From Candidatus Latescibacterota bacterium (lineage in GTDB: Bacteria > Krumholzibacteriota > Krumholzibacteriia > JACNKJ01), in the NCBI GenBank assembly GCA_020633725.1, contig JACKDC010000001.1, positions 310,001-374,000 of the forward strand: a stretch of 64,000 nt of DNA, in the 5' to 3' direction. Every line of letters begins with the position of its first letter. Within the stretch, counting starts at the first letter, position 1. The notes under the pieces are model-generated. The model worked only from the letters and a program-made list of their open reading frames with translations. It was not told the DNA's origin and did not search any database. Shown here piece by piece: positions 36,539-45,038 of this stretch. The position numbers and the translations under genes are program-made.

Positions 36539-37759
36539 TCACTCGTAGCGCAGGGCCTCGATGGGATCCAGCAGCGATGCCTTGCGGGCCGGCCAGAAGC
36601 CGAAGAACACGCCCACCGCGGCCGCGAACAGGAAGGCGACGACCACCGCCCCGGGCGGCACCAGCACCGGCCAGTGCGCGAAACGCGCCACGAGCTTCGC
36701 CGCCACGACGCCGAGCCCGATCCCCGCCAGCCCGCCGAGCGAGGCGAGCACCACGCTCTCGGCGAGGAACTGGATCAGGATGTGCCAGCCCTTCGCGCCC
36801 ACGGCCATGCGGATGCCGATCTCGCGCGTGCGCTCGGTGACCGAGACCAGCATGATGTTCATGATGCCGATGCCGCCCACCAGCAGCGACACCGAGGCGA
36901 TGGCGGCCAGCAGAATTCGCATCACCCGCGACGTGGAGCCCATGACGCTGGCGATGTCCTGCTGCGTGCGCACCGTGAAGTCGTCATCCACGCCGGCCGG
37001 CAGGCGGTGGCGCTGGCGCAGCAGCGCCGAGATCTCGCTCACGGCCTCGTCCAGGTCGTCCGCGCTCGTCGCCGAGGCCAGGATCATGGACAGCTTGGTC
37101 TGCCCCGAGAGCCGCTTCATCACGGTGGTGTAGGGGAGGATGATCACGTCGTCCTGGTCGCGGCCCCAGCTGTTCTGCCCCTTTTCCTCCAGCACCCCGA
37201 TCACGGTGAAGGGCATCTTCTTGATGCGCACGATCTGTCCCACCGGGTCCGCGCCCTGGAAGAGCTGCTCGGCCACCGTGCGGCCGAGCACGGCGACCTT
37301 GGCCGTGCTGCGCACGGCCGACGCGCCGAAGCCCGTGCCTTCGACCACGGGCCACTTGCGGATGTCGAAGTAGTCGCTGTCGCCGCCCAGGAAGCTCGTG
37401 GACCAGTTCTCGTTGCCGTAGACGACCATGCCGCCCGACTGGGCGACGGGGCTCAGCATCGTGACCAGGGGCACCTGCTGCTCGATGGCCGCGGCGTCCT
37501 CCTCGGTGAGCGTCGAGCTGCTGCCCGCGCCGAAGTGCCGGCCGCCGCCGGCGAAGGAGCCGGGGAAGACGTTGATCAGGTTGTCGCCCAGGGCCGAGAT
37601 CTGCGACTGCACCAGGTTCGAGGCCCCCTCGCCGATGCCCACCATCGCGATCACGGCGCCCACGCCGATGACGATGCCGAGCACGGTGAGCGCCGAGCGC
37701 ATCGTGTTGCGCGCGATCGAGCGCAGCGCGGCCTTGAGCAGCAGCAGGAGCCGCGGCAT
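36539..37759 (-). CDS. MacB-type ABC transporter permease
   Basis: FtsX-like permease of 406 residues. One N-terminal membrane helix (ALTVLGIVIGVGAVIAMVGI, ~20-40) is followed by a large periplasmic MacB_PCD domain (~45-270) and three C-terminal helices with VSVTERTREIGIRMAVGAK and the closing ARKASLLDPIEALRYE. With the ATPase and the membrane-fusion protein upstream it forms a MacAB-like exporter for macrolides, peptides or lipids; the substrate is unknown. The ATG at 37759 has GAGGAGG just upstream. Confidence 0.93.
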   Translation of the reverse strand: MPRLLLLLKAALRSIARNTMRSALTVLGIVIGVGAVIAMVGIGEGASNLVQSQISALGDNLINVFPGSFAGGGRHFGAGSSSTLTEEDAAAIEQQVPLVTMLSPVAQSGGMVVYGNENWSTSFLGGDSDYFDIRKWPVVEGTGFGASAVRSTAKVAVLGRTVAEQLFQGADPVGQIVRIKKMPFTVIGVLEEKGQNSWGRDQDDVIILPYTTVMKRLSGQTKLSMILASATSADDLDEAVSEISALLRQRHRLPAGVDDDFTVRTQQDIASVMGSTSRVMRILLAAIASVSLLVGGIGIMNIMLVSVTERTREIGIRMAVGAKGWHILIQFLAESVVLASLGGLAGIGLGVVAAKLVARFAHWPVLVPPGAVVVAFLFAAAVGVFFGFWPARKASLLDPIEALRYE

Positions 37760-37760
37760 C

Positions 37761-38558
37761 TCAGAACCTCCTCGCGCCGGGGCCAGGCAACACCACCGCG
37801 CTGGCCGGGGGCAGGTGTCGTAGCTCCTCCTCCGCGTCGCGCGGCCGGTCGATGCGGTGGTCCTCCACCACCAGGCCATCGCGGAGCACGATCACGCGGC
37901 CGGCGTACTCGGCGATGTCGGTCTCGTGCGTGATCAGCACCACCGTCATGCCGCGGCGGTTCAGCGTCTGGAAGACCTGCATCACCTCCACGGACGTGCG
38001 CGTGTCCAGGTTGCCGGTGGGCTCGTCGGCGAGTAAGAGGGCGGGATCGTTGACCAGCGCGCGGGCCACGGCCACGCGCTGCTGCTGTCCGCCCGAGAGC
38101 TGGCTGGGGATGTGCCGCGCCCGGTCGGCCAGCCCCACCTGCTCCAGGCAGGCCAGGGCCCGCTCCTCGAGCCGCTTCCCGCCGCCCGCGCTGTAGACCA
38201 GCGGCAGCGCGACGTTCTCCAGTGCGCTGGTGCGCGCGAGCAGGTTGAAGCTCTGGAAGACGAAGCCGATCTTCCGGTTGCGGATCTCGGCCAGGCGGTC
38301 GCGGCCGAGCGCGCTGACGTCCTCGCCGTCGAGGAGGTAGCTGCCCGCGCTGGGCCGGTCGAGACAGCCGACGATGTTCATCAGCGTGGACTTGCCGCTG
38401 CCCGACGCGCCCATGATGGCCACCAGTTCGCCGGCGCGCACGTCCAGCGAGACGCCGCGGAGCGCGGCCACCTGGCTGGCGCCGCGGCCGTAGACCTTGA
38501 CCAGATCGCGGAGCGCGATCACCACGTTCCCGCGCGCGGCACTCTCCTGCGTCGCCAT
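37761..38558 (-). CDS. MacB/LolD-type ABC transporter ATPase
   Basis: Powers the adjacent permease. The 265-residue protein has Walker A GASGSGKST, the Q-loop FVFQSFNLL, the signature LSGGQQQRVAVARAL, Walker B ALLLADEPTGNLD and the switch His in LITHETDIAEYA. The TVVLITHE and TGNLDT forms are typical of the MacB/LolD branch. The start at 38558 lies 8 bases after the membrane-fusion gene stop. The permease begins one base beyond its end, so the three genes are one operon. Confidence 0.95.
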   Translation of the reverse strand: MATQESAARGNVVIALRDLVKVYGRGASQVAALRGVSLDVRAGELVAIMGASGSGKSTLMNIVGCLDRPSAGSYLLDGEDVSALGRDRLAEIRNRKIGFVFQSFNLLARTSALENVALPLVYSAGGGKRLEERALACLEQVGLADRARHIPSQLSGGQQQRVAVARALVNDPALLLADEPTGNLDTRTSVEVMQVFQTLNRRGMTVVLITHETDIAEYAGRVIVLRDGLVVEDHRIDRPRDAEEELRHLPPASAVVLPGPGARRF

Positions 38559-38566
38559 GGCGCCCC

Positions 38567-39730
38567 CTAGCGCGAGCGGCCGCCGGGCGGGCGCGGCATG
38601 AAGGGGTTCACGGTGTCGTTCGCTCCGCCCGCCTTGCCGCCGCGGTCCAGGGACAGCAGCACGGGCAGGCCCTCGGCGAGTCCGTCGCCGCTGACGGCGG
38701 TCCAGGTGCCGTCGCTCAGGCCGGGCTTCACGCGCAGCGGCTCCGGCGTCCCGTCGGGGCCGAGGCCGTAGAGCGTGGCGCCGCCGCGGCCGTTCTCGGC
38801 GCTCGCGGGCGGCGCGCCGGCGGGACGAAAGCGGAGCGCCATGGCGGGCACGCGGAGCACGTCGCGGGCGGCGTCCACGAGGATGCTCACGTTGGCCGTC
38901 ATGCCGGGCAGCAGCTTGAGCTCGGGATTCTGCACGCGGATCACCACGGTGTAGGTGACGACGTTGGACACGGTCTCCGGCGCGAGGCGGATCTGGTGCA
39001 CCACGCCCTCGAAGGCGAGGGTCGGGTAGGCGTCCACGGTGAAGCTTGCCGGCTGGCCTTCGCGCACGGCGCCGATGTCGGCCTCGTCCACGGCCGCTTC
39101 GAGCTGCATCTGGGTGAGGTCCTGGGCGATGGTGAAGAGCGTGGGCGCCGACAGCGAGGCCGCCACGGTCTGGCCCACGTCGACGTCCCGCGAGACCACG
39201 ACCCCGTCGATGGGCGACTCGATCGTGGCGTAGCGGAGGTTGGTGGCGGCGCGGTCGAGGGCGGCGCGGGCGGCGTCCACGCCGGCGCGGGCGGCGTCCA
39301 CCGCGGTGAGGGAGGCGTCGAGGTCCGCCTGGGCGACGAGCCCCTCCGCCGCCAGGGGCGCCGTGCGGGAACTGTCCCGCAGCGCCTGGCGCAGCTCCAC
39401 CTGGGCGCGCTGGAGGTCCGCGCGGTTCTGGGCGACCTGGGCGGCGAGGAAGGTCGGGTCGAGCTGGGCCAGCTTCTGTCCCTCGCGCACGCGGTCGTTG
39501 TAGTCGGCGTAGAGCGCCGCGATGGTCCCGCTCACCTGGCTGCCCACCTGAACGGTGGTCACGGGATTCAAGGTGCCGGTGGCCGCGACCCTGACCTCCA
39601 CGTCGCCGCGACCCAGCGGCTCGCTGCGGTAGCGCGGCGCGCTGTCGCCGTCCGCCCGCAGTCGCCAGCCCACGAGGCCCGCGCCGATCACGACGAGGAC
39701 CAGCAGCCACCACAGTCGTCGTCCACGCAT
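38567..39730 (-). CDS. MacA-like periplasmic membrane-fusion protein
   Basis: HlyD-family adaptor of 387 residues. It has one N-terminal membrane anchor (WWLLVLVVIGAGLVGWRL), a barrel-lipoyl domain (LGRGDVEVRVAATGTLNPVT, VGSQVSGTIAALYADYNDRV), a coiled-coil hairpin (~95-175, repeated AARAG/AARAAL) and the second lipoyl half (ATIESPIDGVVVSRDVDVG). It couples the inner-membrane ABC pump to an outer-membrane channel; no TolC gene is seen here. AAGGAGGAG precedes the ATG at 39730. First gene of the minus-strand operon. Confidence 0.93.
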   Translation of the reverse strand: MRGRRLWWLLVLVVIGAGLVGWRLRADGDSAPRYRSEPLGRGDVEVRVAATGTLNPVTTVQVGSQVSGTIAALYADYNDRVREGQKLAQLDPTFLAAQVAQNRADLQRAQVELRQALRDSSRTAPLAAEGLVAQADLDASLTAVDAARAGVDAARAALDRAATNLRYATIESPIDGVVVSRDVDVGQTVAASLSAPTLFTIAQDLTQMQLEAAVDEADIGAVREGQPASFTVDAYPTLAFEGVVHQIRLAPETVSNVVTYTVVIRVQNPELKLLPGMTANVSILVDAARDVLRVPAMALRFRPAGAPPASAENGRGGATLYGLGPDGTPEPLRVKPGLSDGTWTAVSGDGLAEGLPVLLSLDRGGKAGGANDTVNPFMPRPPGGRSR

Positions 39731-39762
39731 CGCTCCTCCTTGGGTGCCCAGCCAGGGGATGC

Positions 39763-39807
39763 CCGGCGCGGCATGAACGCCGCTCGAGCGCTCGCGTTCC
39801 GCGCCGG
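39763..39807. repeat. 45-bp interrupted dyad between macA-like and hydrolase genes
   Basis: Outer arms CCGGCGCG (39763-39770) and CGCGCCGG (39800-39807) enclose inner arms GAACGC (39775-39780) and GCGTTC (39794-39799), with the self-complementary CGCTCGAGCG (39781-39790) in the centre. It lies in the 181-base divergent region, 33-77 bases upstream of the efflux operon start codon. It may be an operator or a leader hairpin. Confidence 0.55.
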
Positions 39808-39853
39808 CGACCCCACGACACCCGGCGGACGAAAAAGGCGGCATCCCTTCCCC

Positions 39854-39882
39854 TTGTGACCCGCCCGCCCCTGCGCTAGAGT
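39854..39882 (+). promoter_or_regulatory. Predicted promoter for the dienelactone hydrolase-like gene
   Basis: TTGTGA (39854-39859) and TAGAGT (39877-39882) are 17 bases apart, with a predicted start near 39889, about 23 bases before the ATG. Confidence 0.55.
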
Positions 39883-39911
39883 CCCGCGACCATGAGCCGA
39901 CGGAGGAAACC

Positions 39912-40721
39912 ATGCGGATCAAGCTGTTTCACGGCGCCCTCGCGGCGCTGCTGGCCGTCCTGGCGCTACTGGGGCTCGGGGGAGGGGCGGCGGTGAGCGC
40001 CGCGATCGTCACCCAGACGGTGGACTACAGCCAGGGCGACACGGCCCTGGAGGGCTTTCTGGCCTACGACGACGCGCAGACCGGCCCGCGGCCGGGCGTG
40101 CTCGTCGTGCACCAGTGGATGGGGCTCACCGACAACGAGCGCATGCGCTCGCGGATGCTCGCGGAGCTTGGGTACGTCGCCTTCGCCGCGGACATCTACG
40201 GCAAGGACGTGCGGCCCGCCGACCGCGGCGCGGCGGCGCAGGAGTCCGGCAAGTACATGAACGACCGGGCGCTCTACCGCACGCGGCTGGCCGCCGCGCT
40301 GGATCAGCTGCGGCGCGACCCGCGGGTCGACCCCGCGCGGATCGCGGTGGTCGGCTACTGCTTCGGCGGGACCGGCGCGCTGGAGCTGGCGCGCTCGGGC
40401 GCGGACATCGCCGGCGCGGTGAGCTTCCACGGCGGGCTCTCGAACCCGGACCCGGCCTCGGCGCGCAACATCAAGGCGAAGGTGCTGGTCTGCCAGGGAG
40501 CGATCGACCCCTACGCGAAGCTCAGCGACCTGCAGCGCTTCGTGGACGAGATGGAGGCCGGCCACATCGACTACCAGGTGGTCGTCTACTCGGGCGCGGT
40601 GCACGCCTTCACGCAGCGCGAGGCCGGCGACGACACCTCGGCCGGCGCGGCCTACGACGCGGCGGCGGACCGGCGCTCGTGGGAGGCCATGCGGGCGCTG
40701 TTCGAGGAGATCTTCGACTAG
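39912..40721 (+). CDS. Dienelactone hydrolase family protein, exported
   Basis: Alpha/beta hydrolase of 269 residues with an N-terminal signal peptide or anchor (~1-30). The catalytic triad of the family is visible: C150 in GYCFGG, D199 in GAIDPYAK and H231 in GAVHAFTQ. The oxyanion region is VVHQWMGL. The substrate is unknown; carboxymethylenebutenolidase is only the family label. GGAGG lies 5 bases before the ATG at 39912; an upstream ATG at 39892 is out of frame. It stands alone with its own promoter. Confidence 0.88.
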   Translation: MRIKLFHGALAALLAVLALLGLGGGAAVSAAIVTQTVDYSQGDTALEGFLAYDDAQTGPRPGVLVVHQWMGLTDNERMRSRMLAELGYVAFAADIYGKDVRPADRGAAAQESGKYMNDRALYRTRLAAALDQLRRDPRVDPARIAVVGYCFGGTGALELARSGADIAGAVSFHGGLSNPDPASARNIKAKVLVCQGAIDPYAKLSDLQRFVDEMEAGHIDYQVVVYSGAVHAFTQREAGDDTSAGAAYDAAADRRSWEAMRALFEEIFD

Positions 40722-40771
40722 GAACACGGGGGTCGTTCGGGCGAGCGGTCCCGCGGCGGCGCGCGGCTTGC

Positions 40772-40800
40772 TTGACAGCCGTGAGGCCCTGCCGTTTATT
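40772..40800 (+). promoter_or_regulatory. Predicted promoter of the riboflavin operon
   Basis: TTGACA (40772-40777) and TTTATT (40795-40800) are 17 bases apart. The predicted start near 40807 coincides with the first base of the FMN aptamer at 40808, strong mutual support. Confidence 0.75.
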
Positions 40801-40807
40801 GGGGCCA

Positions 40808-40943
40808 GCCTTCGGGGCGGGGTGGAATTCCCCACCGGCGGTGACGGCGACCCGGGATCCGGGCGCCGAAGCCCGCGAGCGGCGCGAGCCGCAGATCCGG
40901 TGCGATTCCGGGGCCGACGGTCACAGTCCGGATGGGAGAAGGC
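40808..40943 (+). promoter_or_regulatory. FMN riboswitch (RFN element)
   Basis: The conserved core is unmistakable: GGGGCGGGGTGGAATTCCCC, ACCGGCGGT, AGCCCGCGAGC, GATCCGGTGCGATTCCGG and CGGTCACAGTCCGGATGGGA appear in order. The closing stem P1 is GCCTTC (40808-40813) with GAAGGC (40938-40943). Binding of FMN would reduce expression of the riboflavin genes that follow. The 307-base gap before ribD is filled by promoter, aptamer and expression platform. Confidence 0.97.
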
Positions 40944-40980
40944 TGTCAGGCGCCACCGTGCGTCCGCGTCCTCCCATGCC

Positions 40981-41003
40981 CCGGGGTCCCGCCCCGGTGT
41001 TTT
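40981..41003 (+). terminator. Riboswitch-controlled intrinsic terminator
   Basis: CCGGGG (40981-40986) pairs with CCCCGG (40992-40997) around TCCCG, followed by TGTTTT. It lies between the aptamer and ribD, so transcriptional attenuation is the likely mode. CCTCCC at 40970-40975 could alternatively pair with GGGAG in the 3' side of the aptamer or with the G-rich ribosome site. Confidence 0.7.
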
Positions 41004-41028
41004 CGTATCCGGGGCGAGGGGGGGAACC

Positions 41029-42162
41029 GTGAGCGCGAACGCGAACAGCATCCGCCCGGGCGACGAGGACCGCCGCTGGCTGCTGCGCAGCCTGGAGCTG
41101 GCGGCCCGGGGCGGCGTGGCCCTGCGACCCAACCCCCGCGTGGGCGCGGTGCTCGTCAAGGACGGCCGCGTGATCGGCGAGGGCTGGCACGCCCGCCTGG
41201 GCGGCCCGCACGCCGAGCGCGAAGCGCTGGCCGCCTGCGCCGAGGACCCCCGCGGCGCCACGCTCTACGTCTCGCTCGAACCCTGCCACCGCCACGGACG
41301 CACGCCGCCCTGCACCGAGGCCATTCTCGCCGCGGGCATCGCGCGGGTGGTCTACGCGCTGGAGGACCCCAATCCCGGCGAGCGCGGCGTGAGCCATCGC
41401 CTGCTGGCCGAGGCCGGCGTGGCCGTGGAGGGCGGCCTGCTGGCAGAGGAGGCCGCGGCGCAGAATCCCGCCTACGTGCACCGGCAGCGCACGGGACGTC
41501 CCCTGGTCACGCTGAAGAGCGCGGCCAGCCTGAACGGCCTGCTGGCGCGCGCCGACGGCAGCTCGCGCTGGATCACGGGCGAGGCCGCGCGGCGCGAGGG
41601 GCATCGCCTGCGCGCGCGCGCCATGGGCGTGGCGGTGGGCGGCGAGACGGCGCGGCTGGACCGGCCGCGCTTCGACCTCCGACTGCTCCCCGACAGCGAG
41701 AGCGCCGGGGCCGCGGCGCCCCGGCCGGTGGTCTTCGACGGCGAGGCGTTGCGCACGCCCGCCGATCTCGGCTACCCCGACCGTCAGCCGCTGCTGCTCT
41801 TGCCCGCGGGCGTGGAGGCGCCGGCGCACAGCCGGGCCGGCTGGCGCGTGCGCGGCGTGCCCCGCGGCGACGGCGGCCTGGACCTCGACGCCGCGCTGCG
41901 CGAGCTCGCCGCGGACGAGGAACTCGACAGCCTGCTCGTCGAGGGCGGGGGTCGGCTGCTGTCGGCCTTCCTGCGGGCGGGCCTCTGGGAGCGCTGGGAG
42001 CTCTTCGTGGCGCCGCGCCTGTTGCCGGCCGACGGACGTCCCCTCTGGACCGAGCTCGCCGCGCGCGATGGCCTGCGCGTGGAGCGGGTGCGGAGCGTGG
42101 GGGCAGACCTGCAGATCACCCTGCTGCCGCCGGCGCCGGCCGGCGCGGACGAGGAGGCCTGA
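41029..42162 (+). CDS. ribD: Bifunctional riboflavin deaminase/reductase RibD
   Basis: Carries out the second and third steps of riboflavin synthesis. The N-terminal deaminase domain (~15-150) has the zinc site HAE (H61, E63) and C86/C95 in EPCHRHGRTPPC; the C-terminal NADPH reductase domain (~155-377) has LKSAASLNGLLA and LLVEGGGRLLSAFL. The 377-residue length is as expected. The GTG at 41029 follows a GAGGGGGGG ribosome site and starts just before the deaminase fold. First gene of the riboswitch-controlled operon. Confidence 0.97.
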   Translation: MSANANSIRPGDEDRRWLLRSLELAARGGVALRPNPRVGAVLVKDGRVIGEGWHARLGGPHAEREALAACAEDPRGATLYVSLEPCHRHGRTPPCTEAILAAGIARVVYALEDPNPGERGVSHRLLAEAGVAVEGGLLAEEAAAQNPAYVHRQRTGRPLVTLKSAASLNGLLARADGSSRWITGEAARREGHRLRARAMGVAVGGETARLDRPRFDLRLLPDSESAGAAAPRPVVFDGEALRTPADLGYPDRQPLLLLPAGVEAPAHSRAGWRVRGVPRGDGGLDLDAALRELAADEELDSLLVEGGGRLLSAFLRAGLWERWELFVAPRLLPADGRPLWTELAARDGLRVERVRSVGADLQITLLPPAPAGADEEA

Positions 42163-42828
42163 ATGTTCACGGGGATCGTGGAGACCCTGGGCCGTGTCAC
42201 CGCCGCGCTGCCGGAGGCCGGGGGACGTCGCCTGGAGATCGCGGCGCCGCCCTTCGCCGGCGGCCTGGCGCTGGGGGATTCGGTGGCCATCGCCGGAGCC
42301 TGCCAGACCGTCACCGCGCTGGACGGGGACCGCTTCAGCGTCTTCGCCATGGGCGAGACCCTGCGCGCGACCACGCTCGGCGCGCTGAAGGTGGGCGACG
42401 CGGTGAACCTCGAGCGCGCGCTCACGCCCACGAGCCGGCTGGGGGGGCACTTCGTCAGCGGGCACGTGGACGGCGTGGGCCGGGTGGAGGCCGTCACGCC
42501 GGAGCCCGGCTGGACCACGCTGCGCCTGAGCATGGAGCTCGAGCTGCTCGAACAGCTCGTCCCCAAGGGGTCGATCGCGGTGGACGGCGTCTCGCTCACC
42601 GTGGGCCCCGAGCTCGAGGACGACGGCTGCGAGATCTACCTCATCCCGCACACGCTCGGCGAGACCACGCTCGGCGCGCTGAAGCCCGGCGACGCGGTGA
42701 ACCTGGAGACGGATCTCCTCGGCAAGTACGTGCAGCGCTACATCCAGCAGGGCGAGGGCGGCGACGGACGCCTCCTGGGCCTGCTGATGGAGCAGGGATT
42801 CCTGAACAAGGGCAAAGGCCAGCGCTGA
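42163..42828 (+). CDS. ribE: Riboflavin synthase alpha chain
   Basis: Dismutes two 6,7-dimethyl-8-ribityllumazine molecules to riboflavin. The 221-residue product has the two homologous lumazine-binding barrels, each starting from a similar pattern (MFTGIVETLGRV and HFVSGHVDGVGRV), with the catalytic-loop signatures VAIAGACQTV and IAVDGVSLTV. In the first the usual Gly-Val-Cys is replaced by Gly-Ala-Cys. It follows the ribD stop with no gap. Confidence 0.96.
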   Translation: MFTGIVETLGRVTAALPEAGGRRLEIAAPPFAGGLALGDSVAIAGACQTVTALDGDRFSVFAMGETLRATTLGALKVGDAVNLERALTPTSRLGGHFVSGHVDGVGRVEAVTPEPGWTTLRLSMELELLEQLVPKGSIAVDGVSLTVGPELEDDGCEIYLIPHTLGETTLGALKPGDAVNLETDLLGKYVQRYIQQGEGGDGRLLGLLMEQGFLNKGKGQR

Positions 42829-42852
42829 CAGACGCGACCAAGCGAGGACAGC

Positions 42853-44058
42853 ATGCGTGATTTCAGTCGGGTGGAGAAGGCCATCGCGGTGATCGCCGCC
42901 GGCGGCATGGTGGTGGTGGTCGACGACCAGGACCGCGAGAACGAGGGCGATCTCATCATGGCCGCGGAGAAGGTCACGCCGGCGGCCGTGAACTTCTTCG
43001 CGACGCACGGCCGCGGGCTCATCTGCGCGCCGGCCGACGGCCCTCTACTCGAGCGTCTCGACCTGCACCCCATGGTGGAGAACAACACCGCGCTCATGCA
43101 CACGCCGTTCACGGTGAGCGTGGACGCGCGCGAGGGCGCGAGCACAGGCATCAGCACGGCCGACCGCGCGCTGACGGTGCGGCTCCTGGCCGACCCCGGC
43201 ACCTGCGCCGAGGACCTGGCGCGGCCCGGACACATCTTCCCGCTCGCCGCCGTGGGCGGCGGCGTCCTGCGCCGCGCCGGGCACACCGAGGCCGCCGTCG
43301 ACCTGGCCCGCCTCGCCGGCCTGCGGCCCGTCGGCATGCTCTGCGAGATCCTCAACGAGGACGGCAGCATGGCCCGCCGCCCGGATCTCGAGCGCTTCTG
43401 CCAGGCGCACGACCTGGTGCTGATCACCATCGAGGAGCTCATCGCCTACCGGCACAGCCGCGAGCGGCTGGTGAAGGAAGTGGTGCGCGTGGATCTGCCC
43501 ACGCGGCTCGGCGAGTTCCGCCTCGTGCTCTTCGAGAGCGTGGTGGACGGCAGCCAGCACGCCGCGCTGATCAAGGGCGATCCGGCGGCCGAGCCCGACA
43601 CGCTGGTGCGCGTGCACAGCCAGTGCTTCACGGGCGACGTCCTGGGCAGCCGCCGCTGCGACTGCGGCGAGCAGCGCGATCTGGCCATGCAGCGCATCGA
43701 GGCGCACGGCCACGGCGTCTTCCTCTACATGACCCAGGAGGGGCGCGGCATCGGCCTCGCCAACAAGCTCCGCGCCTACCGGCTGCAGGAGCAGGGGATG
43801 GACACGGTGGAGGCCAACCATCACCTGGGCTTCAAGGCGGACCTGCGCGACTACGGCATCGGCGCGCAGATCCTGGCGGAGCTGGGGCTCAGCCGCATCC
43901 GCCTGCTGACCAACAACCCGCGCAAGATCGTGGGGCTCGAGGCCTACGGACTCGAGATCGTCGAGCGTCTCCCCCTGGAGGTGCCGCCGCGCGGCGAGAA
44001 CGAGCGTTACCTGGCCGCGAAGAAGGCGAAGCTCGGCCACCTGCTGGACTTGCTCTAG
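42853..44058 (+). CDS. ribBA: Bifunctional RibBA (DHBP synthase / GTP cyclohydrolase II)
   Basis: Makes both riboflavin precursors. The N-terminal half (1-~205) is 3,4-dihydroxy-2-butanone-4-phosphate synthase, with VVVDDQDRENEGDLIMAAE and GHIFPLAA; the C-terminal half (~206-401) is GTP cyclohydrolase II, with the zinc site SQCFTGDVLGSRRCDCGEQ and TQEGRGIGLANKLRAY. Both active sites look complete. The 401-residue length is normal. Confidence 0.98.
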   Translation: MRDFSRVEKAIAVIAAGGMVVVVDDQDRENEGDLIMAAEKVTPAAVNFFATHGRGLICAPADGPLLERLDLHPMVENNTALMHTPFTVSVDAREGASTGISTADRALTVRLLADPGTCAEDLARPGHIFPLAAVGGGVLRRAGHTEAAVDLARLAGLRPVGMLCEILNEDGSMARRPDLERFCQAHDLVLITIEELIAYRHSRERLVKEVVRVDLPTRLGEFRLVLFESVVDGSQHAALIKGDPAAEPDTLVRVHSQCFTGDVLGSRRCDCGEQRDLAMQRIEAHGHGVFLYMTQEGRGIGLANKLRAYRLQEQGMDTVEANHHLGFKADLRDYGIGAQILAELGLSRIRLLTNNPRKIVGLEAYGLEIVERLPLEVPPRGENERYLAAKKAKLGHLLDLL

Positions 44059-44136
44059 GACATCGCGGCGACGGCATTTTGCACTTGAACGGCGAGGCCG
44101 GGGCGGTGACCCTGGCGCGACACAGGAGGTAGGGAC

Positions 44137-44601
44137 GTGATTCTGGAAGGTCAGCTGGGAGCCGACGGGCTGCGCGTGGCGCTGGTGGTGAGCCGCTTCA
44201 ACGCGTTCCTGGTGGACAAGCTCGTGGACGGCGCCCGGGACTGCCTGCGCCGCCACGGCGCGAGCGACGAGGCCATCACCGAGATCAAGGTGCCCGGCAG
44301 CTTCGAGCTGCCCTACGCCGCCAAGCTGGCCGCCGAGAGCGGCCGCTACGACGCGGTGATCTGCCTGGGCGCGGTGATCCGCGGCGGGACGCCGCACTTC
44401 GAGTTCGTGGCCGCCGAGGCCGCGAAGGGCGTGGCCCAGGTGGGCCTGCAGACCGGCGTGCCGACGCTCTTCGGCGTCCTCACCACGGACACGCTCGAGC
44501 AGGCCATCGAGCGCAGCGGCAGCAAGGGCGGCAACAAGGGCTGGGAGGCGGCGCTGGCCGCCATCGAGCTGGCCGACCTGCGACGCAAGCTCGGCGCCTG
44601 A
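44137..44601 (+). CDS. ribH: 6,7-dimethyl-8-ribityllumazine synthase
   Basis: Condenses the two precursors to lumazine; 154 residues, as usual for this self-assembling enzyme. Signatures are ALVVSRFNAFLVDKLVDGA, KVPGSFELPYAAK, ICLGAVIRGGTPHFEFV and FGVLTTDTLEQAIERSG with KGGNKGWEAA. The GTG at 44137 has a near-perfect AGGAGGT six bases upstream. The 78-base gap before it holds no recognised element. Confidence 0.97.
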   Translation: MILEGQLGADGLRVALVVSRFNAFLVDKLVDGARDCLRRHGASDEAITEIKVPGSFELPYAAKLAAESGRYDAVICLGAVIRGGTPHFEFVAAEAAKGVAQVGLQTGVPTLFGVLTTDTLEQAIERSGSKGGNKGWEAALAAIELADLRRKLGA

Positions 44602-44603
44602 CC

Positions 44604-45038
44604 GTGGGCCGCCGTCGAAAGGCCAGGGAACTGGCCCTGCAGAGCCTCTACGAGCTGGAGGCGCCGGGCAAGGACCCGGGGGCCGTGCTGCGCGACCAGG
44701 CCGACCGCCGGGGCAGCGCCGACGAGACCCGCGACTACGCGGGGCGGCTCGTCACCTGGGTGCGCGCGGACGAGCGCGCGCTCGACGCGGCGCTGTCCGA
44801 GCGCCTGCGGAACTGGGACCTCGACCGGGTGAGCCTGCTGCTGCGGCTCATCCTGCGCCAGTCGCTGGCGGAGAGCCGCCACGCCCCCGAGGTGCCGGCG
44901 CGCGTGATCCTCGACGAGGCCGTCGAACTCGCCCGCAAGTACGACAGCGAGGAGGGCGCGAGCTTCGCCAACGGGCTGCTGGCCGCGCTGCTGAGCGACG
45001 AGCGCCCAGGGGAGCTGGCCGAGGGCGGTCGCGCGTGA
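44604..45038 (+). CDS. nusB: Transcription antitermination factor NusB
   Basis: RNA-binding helical protein that with NusE/S10 promotes rRNA antitermination. The 144-residue product has RRKARELALQSLYELE at the N-terminus and RLILRQSLAES, VPARVILDEAVELARKYDSEEGASFANGLL at the C-terminus, quoted here as ARVILDEAVELARKY. ribH-nusB is a very common pairing. GTG start 2 bases after the ribH stop; its own stop overlaps the methyltransferase GTG. Confidence 0.96.
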   Translation: MGRRRKARELALQSLYELEAPGKDPGAVLRDQADRRGSADETRDYAGRLVTWVRADERALDAALSERLRNWDLDRVSLLLRLILRQSLAESRHAPEVPARVILDEAVELARKYDSEEGASFANGLLAALLSDERPGELAEGGRA

